DNA of 47,336 bases from Myxococcota bacterium (lineage in GTDB: Bacteria; Myxococcota_A; Polyangia; Polyangiales; Houyiibacteriaceae): NCBI GenBank assembly GCA_028284955.1, contig JANQQS010000184.1, forward strand, positions 1 to 47,336, written 5' to 3'. Below the pieces are notes generated by a model, which ran no database searches, was not told the origin of the DNA, and was given only the letters and a program-made list of their open reading frames with translations. Both the position numbers and the translations under genes were made by a program. Within the stretch, counting starts at the first letter, position 1, and each line of letters starts with the position of its first letter. This document shows, piece after piece, positions 1 through 7,353 of this stretch.

Positions 1-25
1 CACCAAACGAACCCCCCGCCAGCAA

Positions 26-129
26 GAGCAAGGGGGCGTAGGGGCCCCCGCGCAGCGCGAAGCGGCGTCGGGAGGGGGGCCCCGCGGAATCGTATTCCGT
101 GGGGGGAGGGGCTGCGGCCAGCCCCTCCA
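26..129. repeat. Structured GC-rich intergenic repeat, copy 1
   Basis: About 100 bp closely matching 4363-4464 in the same orientation. It has a GC-rich 5' part (28-79), a variable hairpin (80-90 paired with 94-104, loop CGT at 91-93) and a constant terminal hairpin (GGAGGGGCT at 105-113 paired with AGCCCCTCC at 120-128). The variable stem uses CGGAAT/ATTCCG here and GTCGGGT/ACCCGAC in copy 2, with the same loop, the same G-T wobble and the same CCCC/GGGG base. It begins 5 nt after the stop of the minus-strand VWA gene, so the terminal hairpin could end that transcript, although no T-run follows. The family is unknown to me. Confidence 0.8.
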
Positions 130-133
130 ATAG

Positions 134-1483
134 CTACAGCAACTCGGCGGCGCGGCAGTCGAAGTCGGCGTTGAGATCGTAGGAAGGCTGATTGAGGAGT
201 TCGTCGCATGCGGAGCCCAGCAGTCGAATGCGCGTGTTGTCAACGACCTGCCATTCGCCATCATCTCGGTTTTCGTTGCAGCGAAGTGCTCGCCCGTTGA
301 GTTGTACTGACCCGGTTGCACAAGCCTTTTCTTTGTCCACGATCGCGCCCCCTTGCAGCTGCACGTCGCAGGATGGTCCGCGCACGATGGTGCGGAGCTC
401 GGCTTCTAGCTGTGCTTTGCTGGTTGCGGTTCGGTATTGTGGTCCCTCGGGAGCGGTAGTCCCGTCTGGCAAGCCGATCGATGCGTAGTAAAGCCGCTCG
501 AGAATTTGCTCGAATGTGCTGATGCCGGGCACCGGAGGTGCAGTGGGGCGGCCGTTGATCGTGCCTGGAGTGGTCGCGCTGAGCAGCGGCCCTCGCCCGA
601 AGCCGACGATGGTGATGTTCTTGTTCGGATTTTGCGCCACGCGGCGCAACGCGTCTGTTGTTTGGCTTAGCGATCGCTGAAAATCTTGCCGGCAGGACCC
701 GGTGCCGGGATCGGTCGACACCGTAGGCTCGCCGTCGGTGAGCAAGATCCAATACTCTCTCCGGTTCGGGTCTGTCGCCTGAAACAGCGCGTCGACCGCC
801 AGTCCAGTGGGGGTTGCCCCGGCCCAGTTGAGCTCGGTGCAATTGGGGGCGGTGCAAAGATTTTGGGGCAGGACGGAGGTTGCGAGTCCAAGGTTGCCCA
901 GGTTTGGCATCGTGCTTCCGGTGAGCAGGCAAGATTGTAGAATCTGTCCGTTGATGTTTTGCGGCACGCCGTCGGTATAGATATGAAGACCAAACCGCAC
1001 GATGTCTTGAAGATTGGTGACTAGGCCGTCGGGTCCGACGAGTACGTCTCGAAGCACGCTCCAGCGGGAGGGATTTGAGGGGCTAGCGGGCGTTTGGCCG
1101 TCCGAAACAACGGGAAGCGACATGCTGGCCGACCGATCGATGATGAGCCAGACGTCGGGTGCTTTTCGTTCGCCTACCAAACGAAGCTCGGGGCAGTCCC
1201 CGTCGCCGCCAATGCACCGGCCGTTGTCGGTGCATTCGAAACCTTCCCCGCAAAAGTAGCCCTGGGAGAATGAGCAATCTGCGCGGCATGTTTGGTCCGG
1301 CGAACAGTAGAAGCCCGAGGGGCACGTCGCGGCGGCTCCGGCGATGCAGTTTTGGCCGCATCCCGGGAGCGGAGCTGCGCCCTCGCATGGGCTCTCCGAG
1401 GACATGTTTGAGTTTCCGCAGGACACCGAAAACAGGGCCGCGAATAGCGCCGCCACGCGCACGCTCGTCCATCGAATGGTCAT
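134..1483 (-). CDS. VWA-domain lipoprotein with Cys-rich N-terminal region
   Basis: Predicted secreted lipoprotein of 449 aa. The chosen ATG at 1483 has GGGAG about 8 nt upstream and is followed by a hydrophobic signal ending in a lipobox (SVSCGN). A Cys-rich stretch (about residues 32-95, EGF- or dickkopf-like spacing) precedes a von Willebrand factor A domain that opens with the MIDAS motif IIDRSASMS and contains LTDGEPT. The C-terminal 60 residues hold further cysteines. VWA domains usually bind protein ligands through a divalent metal, so an envelope or surface adhesion role is plausible, but the ligand is unknown. A longer reading from 1573 adds 30 residues with no signal character and was not used. 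The gene stands alone on the minus strand, with the structured repeat directly after its stop. Confidence 0.85.
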   Translation of the reverse strand: MTIRWTSVRVAALFAALFSVSCGNSNMSSESPCEGAAPLPGCGQNCIAGAAATCPSGFYCSPDQTCRADCSFSQGYFCGEGFECTDNGRCIGGDGDCPELRLVGERKAPDVWLIIDRSASMSLPVVSDGQTPASPSNPSRWSVLRDVLVGPDGLVTNLQDIVRFGLHIYTDGVPQNINGQILQSCLLTGSTMPNLGNLGLATSVLPQNLCTAPNCTELNWAGATPTGLAVDALFQATDPNRREYWILLTDGEPTVSTDPGTGSCRQDFQRSLSQTTDALRRVAQNPNKNITIVGFGRGPLLSATTPGTINGRPTAPPVPGISTFEQILERLYYASIGLPDGTTAPEGPQYRTATSKAQLEAELRTIVRGPSCDVQLQGGAIVDKEKACATGSVQLNGRALRCNENRDDGEWQVVDNTRIRLLGSACDELLNQPSYDLNADFDCRAAELL

Positions 1484-1662
1484 AGGGGAATCTCCCAGGT
1501 CAGATCGACACGAGAGCCGACGTGCGATTACCTGCAAGAAACATACGAGTCCCCGCAGGTTTCGACAAACCAATAATCTCGATAGTCCGTTCGGTTTTCG
1601 CAGTTTGTTGCGAGGTCAAAAGGCCAGAACTACGGACTCCGCGGATGCGGCGGCTGGGGTCT

Positions 1663-3480
1663 TTAGGCAGCAGCTTCTTCGGCGTACAACGACTCGATTT
1701 CGTTCCGATAAACCTTGATTACCTCGCGCCGTTTCAGCTTGAGCGTCGGCGTGAGCATGCCGTTGTCGGTCGTGAATTCTTCCGTTCCAATGACAAATTT
1801 ACGCACCTTCTCATACTGTTTGCATTCCGCCGAATACTTGTCGAGCTCATCGCGAATCAACTCTTGAATCCGCTCGTTTCGTGCCATGTTGTCACGATCC
1901 GCAGAGATGGAGTGATCTCTTGCCCATAGTTCGAGTGCTTCGAAGTCCGGAATGACGAGCGCGACGTTGTAGTTCTGGTTCGCGCCGTACACCATCGCAT
2001 TGGTGATAAACGGGGAAAGCTTGAGCTTTTCTTCAACCTGAGACGGCACGACGTACTTTCCGTTGAGCAACTTGTACTGCTCTTTGATTCGACCGGTAAT
2101 GAAGAGGAACCCGTTCTGATCCAGGTACCCCATGTCTCCGGTTCGAAATCCTCGTACACCACCTTTGTCGAGCAGCACCTTGTCGTTTTCTTCTTTCAAC
2201 CCGTGGTAGCCAAGCATCACGTTGTGCCCGTACACCACGATCTCTCCCTGCTCGGGGTCTTCAGTCGCGGCGATATCGATTTCGACGTCGATGCCCGGAA
2301 GCGATCGGCCCACGGATCCGATGGTTCGCGCGCCAGGGTAGTTGGCGGTGGCGATCGGTGACGTTTCGGTGAGGCCGTATCCTTCGTACACCATGATGCC
2401 GAGGTCATCGATGAACTGGGCAACCTGTTTGGAAAGCGCGGCGCCGCCGCTGAACGCGTATTTGAGCCGTCCACCGAATCGCTCGCGCACTTTCGCAAAA
2501 ATAACTTTGTCCAAGATCGAGTGTTTGAGGTCGACCCACAAGCTCGATTGGCCACGCGCGCTCAGCTCTCGCTTTTGTACTGCAGTGGTGACTGCTGCCT
2601 GAAATAATGCGAGTTTCAACCCACCCGCTTCGTTCATCTTCTTGTGCAGCCCGTCGTAGATACGATTGAAGATGCGCGGCACGCTGAAGAGAAGCGTTGG
2701 CTTCACTTCTGAAAGGTTGTCGACGATCTTGTTGACCGACTCGGCGATTCCCATCGACGCTCCCATGGAGAACAATGCATGGAGTTCCACCGTTTGGCCA
2801 AAGCTGTGGGCCCACGGAAGAAACGATAGCGATCGGTCTTCAGGGCTGATGGGGAAGATTTCGTGAATCGCGCTCACGTTGTGCGCCAGGTTGCCGTGCG
2901 CCAGAAGGACTCCCTTTGGGTTGCCGGTGGTGCCGGAAGTGTAGATGAACCCTGCGACATCAGTGCTTTGGGGTTCGATCATTTCGATTGGGTTTGCGCG
3001 GCCGCTTTCGAGAAAGCTGTCGAACGTTTCGGTACCTTCGACATCTGTTTGCGGTGCGAGCACGACCACTTTCTGGAGGGCGGGCAGTTCCGTCCGAAAC
3101 GCGGCGAGTCGCGCGGCGATGCTGACGTCGGCGACGATGACAATTTTTGCTTCGCAATCACCGAGGATGTAGCGCCAGTCTTTGTCGAGTTGCGACTCGT
3201 ACATCGGCACGAAACCGGCGCCGAGCCCGTAGGTCGCGTAGCATGCGATCGCCCATTCCGGTCGGTTGTTGGAAATGATCGCCACTCGGTCGCCTCGCTC
3301 GATGCCCATGGCGGCGAGCGCTCCGCGACATAGGTCCACTTGCTCGCCGAACTCTCGGTAACTCAACCAATGCCACTGGGCTCCCGACTTGGTTCCAAAG
3401 AGTGGTCTGTCGCCAAACGATGCGACGCTGGTTCTAAAGATTTGTACCAAGTTGTCGAACTTCGGTTGAAACTCCGTCAT
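1663..3480 (-). CDS. Long-chain fatty acid-CoA ligase (AMP-forming)
   Basis: Acyl-CoA synthetase of 605 aa, which activates fatty acids to acyl-CoA via an acyl-adenylate. The AMP-binding P-loop-like motif YTSGTTGNPKG is intact, followed by the family motifs EGYGLTETSP and, nearer the C-terminus, a GDMGYLD adenylation motif and a C-terminal lid domain. The overall pattern and length fit the FadD15/long-chain subgroup found in Myxococcota and Actinobacteria. The start ATG at 3480 is preceded by GGAGGGG at good spacing; the upstream in-frame extension to 3627 is Arg-rich and unlike the family. No fatty-acid degradation genes adjoin it, so its pathway (beta-oxidation or lipid recycling) is not shown by context. 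Confidence 0.93.
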   Translation of the reverse strand: MTEFQPKFDNLVQIFRTSVASFGDRPLFGTKSGAQWHWLSYREFGEQVDLCRGALAAMGIERGDRVAIISNNRPEWAIACYATYGLGAGFVPMYESQLDKDWRYILGDCEAKIVIVADVSIAARLAAFRTELPALQKVVVLAPQTDVEGTETFDSFLESGRANPIEMIEPQSTDVAGFIYTSGTTGNPKGVLLAHGNLAHNVSAIHEIFPISPEDRSLSFLPWAHSFGQTVELHALFSMGASMGIAESVNKIVDNLSEVKPTLLFSVPRIFNRIYDGLHKKMNEAGGLKLALFQAAVTTAVQKRELSARGQSSLWVDLKHSILDKVIFAKVRERFGGRLKYAFSGGAALSKQVAQFIDDLGIMVYEGYGLTETSPIATANYPGARTIGSVGRSLPGIDVEIDIAATEDPEQGEIVVYGHNVMLGYHGLKEENDKVLLDKGGVRGFRTGDMGYLDQNGFLFITGRIKEQYKLLNGKYVVPSQVEEKLKLSPFITNAMVYGANQNYNVALVIPDFEALELWARDHSISADRDNMARNERIQELIRDELDKYSAECKQYEKVRKFVIGTEEFTTDNGMLTPTLKLKRREVIKVYRNEIESLYAEEAAA

Positions 3481-3815
3481 GAGTCGGGCCCCTCCAGCAA
3501 GCGAAGTCCGAGCGTACCAGGGACGTACCGGACAACAAAGCAACGCGCCCACTACCTGTCTACTTTCCCAATCTCGATCGCAACCCTTCGGCCCCGTCGG
3601 AGCACGCCTGGGGGTTCGAGGCCGCACTGAGTCATCGAATTAGCGCCCAAGCCATGTCGAGCGTGATTCACTAGGCAGAAAAGAACGGATCACCAGTAGC
3701 TTCTCGGCCCCACCACTGGCAGATCGATCTTCCACCTTTGCAACCGTCGGTCGCAGTTGCGGTGAACGAGTGGATGTTCCTGGCATAGGCTGGGGACTAC
3801 TTTTTAGGGGTGTTG

Positions 3816-3840
3816 TGACGGTTTGGGGCCAAACCGGTCA
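3816..3840. repeat. Inverted repeat (hairpin)
   Basis: GGTTTGG (3820-3826) pairs with CCAAACC (3829-3835) over a 2-nt gap, and TGAC/GTCA extends the stem past a one-base bulge. No T-run follows on either strand, so a standard intrinsic terminator is not supported. Confidence 0.5.
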
Positions 3841-4099
3841 CATGCAACGCGATTCCTCTCCGCCGGCACGCATTCTGCAAAGACCATAGGCGTCGGCTTT
3901 TTGGGCCGGTGGATCGGAAACAATGCATGGCTTCGCGATGCGGCGTTTCCGTGGGTCGAGGCGCGTGCGAGCGCCCCGGTAACGAGGACATGCCGAAGCC
4001 AGGGTGTTTCCAACCGAACCGCAGCGCTCGTAGAGCTCCTCGAGGCATAGAACGCCAACCGATCCACCGGCCGCTCTATTTCTGAGGGTCTGTTTTTCT

Positions 4100-4122
4100 G
4101 AGGGTCTGGCACCCAGACCCTC
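4100..4122. repeat. Perfect 10-bp palindrome, REP-like
   Basis: GAGGGTCTGG (4100-4109) and CCAGACCCTC (4113-4122) are perfect complements around a CAC loop. The left arm is partly duplicated just upstream, with CTGAGGGTCTG at 4082-4092. The compact, imperfectly duplicated palindrome in a non-coding region resembles REP-type elements; no transposase is nearby. Confidence 0.55.
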
Positions 4123-4207
4123 TCGTCGGGGTACAACCCCGCCGATTCACCCAAACTCCCCCGCCAGGATGCACGTGACCTGGTTGCGTGGGGTCGAACT
4201 GCCGGGG

Positions 4208-4245
4208 CCCCGCCGCTACGCGGTGGGGCGGCCGCGATGGCGGCC
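4208..4245. repeat. Two adjacent hairpins
   Basis: CCCCGCCGC (4208-4216) pairs with GCGGTGGGG (4220-4228) with one G-T wobble and a TAC loop. GGCCGC (4230-4235) pairs with GCGGCC (4240-4245). The tandem arrangement suggests a folded repeat unit, function unknown. Confidence 0.45.
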
Positions 4246-4362
4246 GGACTGGGGACGAAGTCACTCTTCCAGAAGACGCAGTCAGAACAGATCACCACAC
4301 AGCAGCTCACGGCGCACACCGCACGAACGAACGCAGTTCACCGCGAACACCGCACGAAGAAA

Positions 4363-4464
4363 GCAAGGGGGTGTAGGGGCCCCGCGCAGCGCGAAGCGGC
4401 GTTGGGAGGGGGGCCCCGGTCGGGTCGTACCCGACTGGGGGGAGGGGCTGCGGCCAGCCCCTCC
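4363..4464. repeat. Structured GC-rich intergenic repeat, copy 2
   Basis: Second copy of the element at 26-129. The variable hairpin is 4414-4425 paired with 4429-4440 (12 bp including a G-T wobble, loop CGT 4426-4428), and the constant hairpin is 4441-4449 paired with 4456-4464. Sequence is nearly identical to copy 1 except in the variable stem, where both arms differ together. It lies 130 bp upstream of comM, so unlike copy 1 it does not directly follow a gene. Confidence 0.8.
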
Positions 4465-4478
4465 AGAGAACCAGAGGA

Positions 4479-4526
4479 CGCCGCCGAACTGGCGGCGGTC
4501 GGTGCTTGGGGGAGCAATCCGCCGCC
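4479..4526 (+). promoter_or_regulatory. Alternative hairpins upstream of comM
   Basis: GGCGGCG at 4491-4497 can pair with CGCCGCC at 4479-4485 (loop GAACT). Extended by one base to GGCGGCGG (4491-4498) it can instead pair with CCGCCGCC at 4519-4526. The two stems exclude each other, as in attenuator-type leaders, and lie 70-115 nt before the comM start. No transcription start is known, so this is only a structural observation. Confidence 0.35.
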
Positions 4527-4594
4527 TTCGGTGGTCTAGGCCTTCGAAAATATGTGCGTCGCTTAGCGGCATACGCCCTGTATGAAGGGGCGGC

Positions 4595-6208
4595 ATGGCG
4601 ACTGTGGCTCATGCAGCGTGCGTGGAAGGGGTAGCTGCGCGTTTGGTTCAAGTCGAGGTGCAAATCGGTCGAGGTTTGCCCGGTATCGACATCGTGGGTT
4701 TGCCTGAGCGTGGGGTGCGCGAGAGCAAAGTTCGTGTGCGCGCGGCGCTGGACGCAGAAGGCTTCGCGATTCCTCCTCGTCACGTCGTGATCAACTTGGC
4801 GCCGGGCGATCTGCGTAAGACAGGCTCTGGTTTTGATCTTGCGATAGCTGCCGCCATGCTTGGTCATGTCGACGCTGCGTCGGGAGACAAGTTGCCGGAT
4901 ACGCTGTTGATCGGGGAGCTTGGTCTCGATGGAAGCGTGCGTGGTATTCGGGGTGTGTTGCCCCAGCTTCTTGCGGCGCGGCGCGTGGGCCTCAGGCGAG
5001 CGGTCATCCCGACGGAAAACGCTTCGGATGGAGTGCGCATCGCGCAGCTGATTTGCTCGGAAGACTTCGAAGTATTCTGTGCAGCCCATTTGCACGATGT
5101 CGTGGCGTGGCTGAACTCCGAAACGGAGCTTCCGGCGCCGAGCGATTGCTTGAGCGTGGAGCTGCGAACGCCCACGCACGACGCCATCGACGAGTGGGGG
5201 CAGGCGACGAAGCCTCCGGAAGATCTGGCCGACCTCAAAGGGCAGGCGTCGGCTCGGCGGGCGCTCGAGGTCGCTGCCGCAGGAGGCCACCACTTGTTGC
5301 TCGTAGGGCCCCCCGGAGCTGGAAAAACTATGTTGGCGCGACGTTTGCGGTCTATTTTGCCGTGTCCCGATCCCGACGAATTGCTCGAGATCGCGACTAT
5401 CGCGAGCGTTGCTGGAGATGCTTCGCCGGTTGCGCAAAGGCTGGAAGAGGCGAATACGCGACTCGGCGCCACACTCGGCCGACCCTTCCGTGCTCCGCAC
5501 CACAGCGCGAGTACGGCGGCGTTGATCGGGGGTGGAGATCCGGTACGACCTGGTGAGCTTACGCTTGCCCATCGCGGAGTGCTGTTTCTCGACGAGCTCC
5601 CTGAATTTCGGCGCGACGTCATCGAATCACTGCGTACCGCGCTCGAGCTTGGTCACGTCACTTTGGCGCGCGCGCGTGCTCGGGTCACGTTGCCTTCTGC
5701 GCCGATGGTGGTCGCGGCCATGAATCCATGTCCGTGCGGCTACGCCACCGATCGTACCCGTGTGTGTGTATGCGGTCCTGAGGTGACGGACCGGTATCGT
5801 CGGCGGGTCTCGGGCCCACTTCTCGATCGGTTCGATATGCACGTTCACGTGCCACGGGTGCATCTGCCGTCCCTCCGACAAGAAACTTCTGGAGAATCCT
5901 CGGCCACGGTAGCGGCTCGCGTGCGCATGGCTCGCGACCGCGCTCGCGCACGGGGACCCCAGCGAGGCGTGGAAATGTGGACAAGGACTCTCGCCACCGA
6001 CGCGCTTTCGCTCCTTGACCGTGCCGCGGAACGACTTCGGCTTAGCGCGCGAGGCTACCTGAAGACGATTCGGGTAGCGCGGACAATCGCGGACTTGGCT
6101 GGCCAGGACACGATCGATTCCGCTGCGATCGCTGAGGCGATTCAATATCGCGTGCTGGATCGAGACCTTGCGCGCGGCGATGTCTCATCGGTTGGAGATT
6201 CTTTGTGA
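4595..6208 (+). CDS. comM: ComM/YifB family Mg-chelatase-like AAA+ ATPase
   Basis: A 537-aa YifB/ComM family protein. The N-terminal ChlI-like domain (about 1-170) starts with the family-typical short Met-Ala-containing leader and [18 protein letters not shown]. The AAA+ core has Walker A GPPGAGKT at 238-245, a Walker B region FLDELPEF, and [11 protein letters not shown] before the C-terminal Mg-chelatase-like domain. Characterised ComM is a hexameric helicase that promotes branch migration when transformed single-stranded DNA is integrated. Here it is followed after 44 bp by recA on the same strand, which supports a recombination role. AAGGGG precedes the ATG. Antisense frames over this gene are shadows. 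Confidence 0.93.
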   Translation: MATVAHAACVEGVAARLVQVEVQIGRGLPGIDIVGLPERGVRESKVRVRAALDAEGFAIPPRHVVINLAPGDLRKTGSGFDLAIAAAMLGHVDAASGDKLPDTLLIGELGLDGSVRGIRGVLPQLLAARRVGLRRAVIPTENASDGVRIAQLICSEDFEVFCAAHLHDVVAWLNSETELPAPSDCLSVELRTPTHDAIDEWGQATKPPEDLADLKGQASARRALEVAAAGGHHLLLVGPPGAGKTMLARRLRSILPCPDPDELLEIATIASVAGDASPVAQRLEEANTRLGATLGRPFRAPHHSASTAALIGGGDPVRPGELTLAHRGVLFLDELPEFRRDVIESLRTALELGHVTLARARARVTLPSAPMVVAAMNPCPCGYATDRTRVCVCGPEVTDRYRRRVSGPLLDRFDMHVHVPRVHLPSLRQETSGESSATVAARVRMARDRARARGPQRGVEMWTRTLATDALSLLDRAAERLRLSARGYLKTIRVARTIADLAGQDTIDSAAIAEAIQYRVLDRDLARGDVSSVGDSL

Positions 6209-6252
6209 TCGGAAATTGGAGAAGAACCCGTGATGAAAGAAGAGAGGACACC

Positions 6253-7257
6253 GTGACGAAAGAAAAAATGAAAGCAGTCGAGCACACCTATCGGGCGATT
6301 GAAAAAGCATTTGGAAAAGGCGCAGTCATGCGCCTTGGCGATCAATCGACCGAACAAGTGCCGGCTATCGTGACCGGCTGTGATTCGTTGACCGAAGCAT
6401 TGGGGTGTGGCGGCTATCCACGAGGCCGACTGATCGAAGTATTCGGACCAGAAGCGAGCGGGAAGACCACATTGACGCTGCATGCCATTGCTGAATGCCA
6501 ACGTCTCGGCGGCGTGGCGGGGTTCATCGACGCCGAGCATGCACTGGACGTGCAATACGCCAAGGCGATCGGTGTGCGAGAAGAAGGGTTGCTGGTGAGC
6601 CAACCCGACTGTGGTGAGCAGGCGCTCGAAATCGCCGACATGATGGTTCAAGGCGGCGGGGTCGACCTCATTGTGGTCGACTCGGTGGCTGCGCTTGTCC
6701 CGAAAGCTGAAATCGATGGCGAAATGGGTGACCAGCACGTGGGTCTGCAAGCGCGCTTGATGAGTCGTGCGCTCCGAAAGTTGACCGGAATCTGCCATCG
6801 CACGCAGACCACGATGATGTTTATCAACCAGCTGCGCATGAAAATCGGGGTGTCGTTTGGCTCCCCGGAGACCACTCCCGGCGGCCACGCGCTTCGCTAC
6901 TACACCAGTGTTCGGCTCGATGTGCGTCGCGTGGGAAGCGTCAAAGTCGGCGAGCGGATTGTGGGAAATCGTACGCGAGTCAAAGTGCTAAAGAACAAGC
7001 TCGCGCCTCCGTTTCAGATCGCGGAGTTCGACATTCGCTATGGCGAGGGGTTCGACGTGGTTGGCGATCTCATCGATCGAGCGGTTGCTGCGGAAGTGGT
7101 CGAGAAAAATGGCGCGTACTATCGCTTTGCCGGCAAGCCGTTGGCGCAAGGCCGTGAGAACACGCGAACACTGCTGCGATCTGACGAAGCGCTGCGCGCA
7201 CGGATTATCCAGGCTCTGCAGGTCGACGAAAAAGCGCTCAAGACTGCGGCGGCGTAG
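6253..7257 (+). CDS. recA: RecA recombinase
   Basis: RecA, 334 aa from the chosen GTG at 6253, which has AGAGG a few bases upstream and gives the usual short N-terminus before the [15 protein letters not shown] motif. The frame is open back to a GTG overlapping the comM stop, but that adds an atypical charged leader. Visible motifs are Walker [10 protein letters not shown], the QPD-GEQAL segment, the DSVAALVP Walker B, loop L1/L2 regions and [20 protein letters not shown]. It forms the strand-exchange filament and stimulates LexA cleavage. Some normally invariant positions are unusual (Cys in [15 protein letters not shown] for GGNALKFY), so a second RecA elsewhere in the genome is possible, as in Myxococcus xanthus. 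Likely co-transcribed with comM. No SOS box was identified. Confidence 0.95.
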   Translation: MTKEKMKAVEHTYRAIEKAFGKGAVMRLGDQSTEQVPAIVTGCDSLTEALGCGGYPRGRLIEVFGPEASGKTTLTLHAIAECQRLGGVAGFIDAEHALDVQYAKAIGVREEGLLVSQPDCGEQALEIADMMVQGGGVDLIVVDSVAALVPKAEIDGEMGDQHVGLQARLMSRALRKLTGICHRTQTTMMFINQLRMKIGVSFGSPETTPGGHALRYYTSVRLDVRRVGSVKVGERIVGNRTRVKVLKNKLAPPFQIAEFDIRYGEGFDVVGDLIDRAVAAEVVEKNGAYYRFAGKPLAQGRENTRTLLRSDEALRARIIQALQVDEKALKTAAA

Positions 7258-7265
7258 AACGACTG

Positions 7266-7328
7266 CTCAGAACAGTAGCTACTCAGAACAGTGGCACTCA
7301 GGGCGGTGGCCACTCAGAGCGGCAGCGA
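7266..7328. repeat. Four tandem 15-16 bp repeats
   Basis: Four head-to-tail units starting CTCAG: 7266-7281, 7282-7296, 7297-7312 and 7313-7328. The first two are nearly identical (CTCAGAACAGTAGCTA and CTCAGAACAGTGGCA) and the later two diverge at GA/GC positions. They fill the short gap between the convergent recA and cysN/C genes, directly after the recA stop. They are contiguous with no spacers, so this is not a CRISPR. Function unknown; replication slippage is the simplest origin. Confidence 0.7.
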
Positions 7329-7353
7329 TTGAGATAGGCTGTGGATCGGAGCG

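Larger units (their letters stand above)
3481..4594. other. Gene-poor, hairpin-rich intergenic region
   Basis: About 1.1 kb between the divergently oriented acyl-CoA ligase and comM. Open frames on both strands here are Arg/Pro/Ser-rich, have no recognisable domain and look like chance readings of GC-rich DNA. The region instead carries several inverted repeats (3816-3840, 4100-4122, 4208-4245, 4479-4526) and repeat copy 2 (4363-4464), listed separately. It may be a repeat-accumulation site or the remnant of a decayed gene; I see no intact mobile element. Confidence 0.6.

Noticed and set aside
3804-4319. Minus-strand 171-codon frame and plus-strand partners in the gene-poor region
   Set aside because: Arg/Ser/Pro-rich on all strands, no domain, no ribosome site, and it covers hairpins; taken as chance.
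4307-5572. Minus-strand 421-codon frame opposite comM
   Set aside because: Antisense shadow of comM with extreme Arg/Ser bias.
6205-6252. Longer recA start overlapping the comM stop
   Set aside because: Adds a charged leader unlike RecA; the GTG at 6253 has a ribosome site and normal N-terminus.
7266-7328. Possible CRISPR-like repeats
   Set aside because: Units are contiguous with no spacers and no cas genes.
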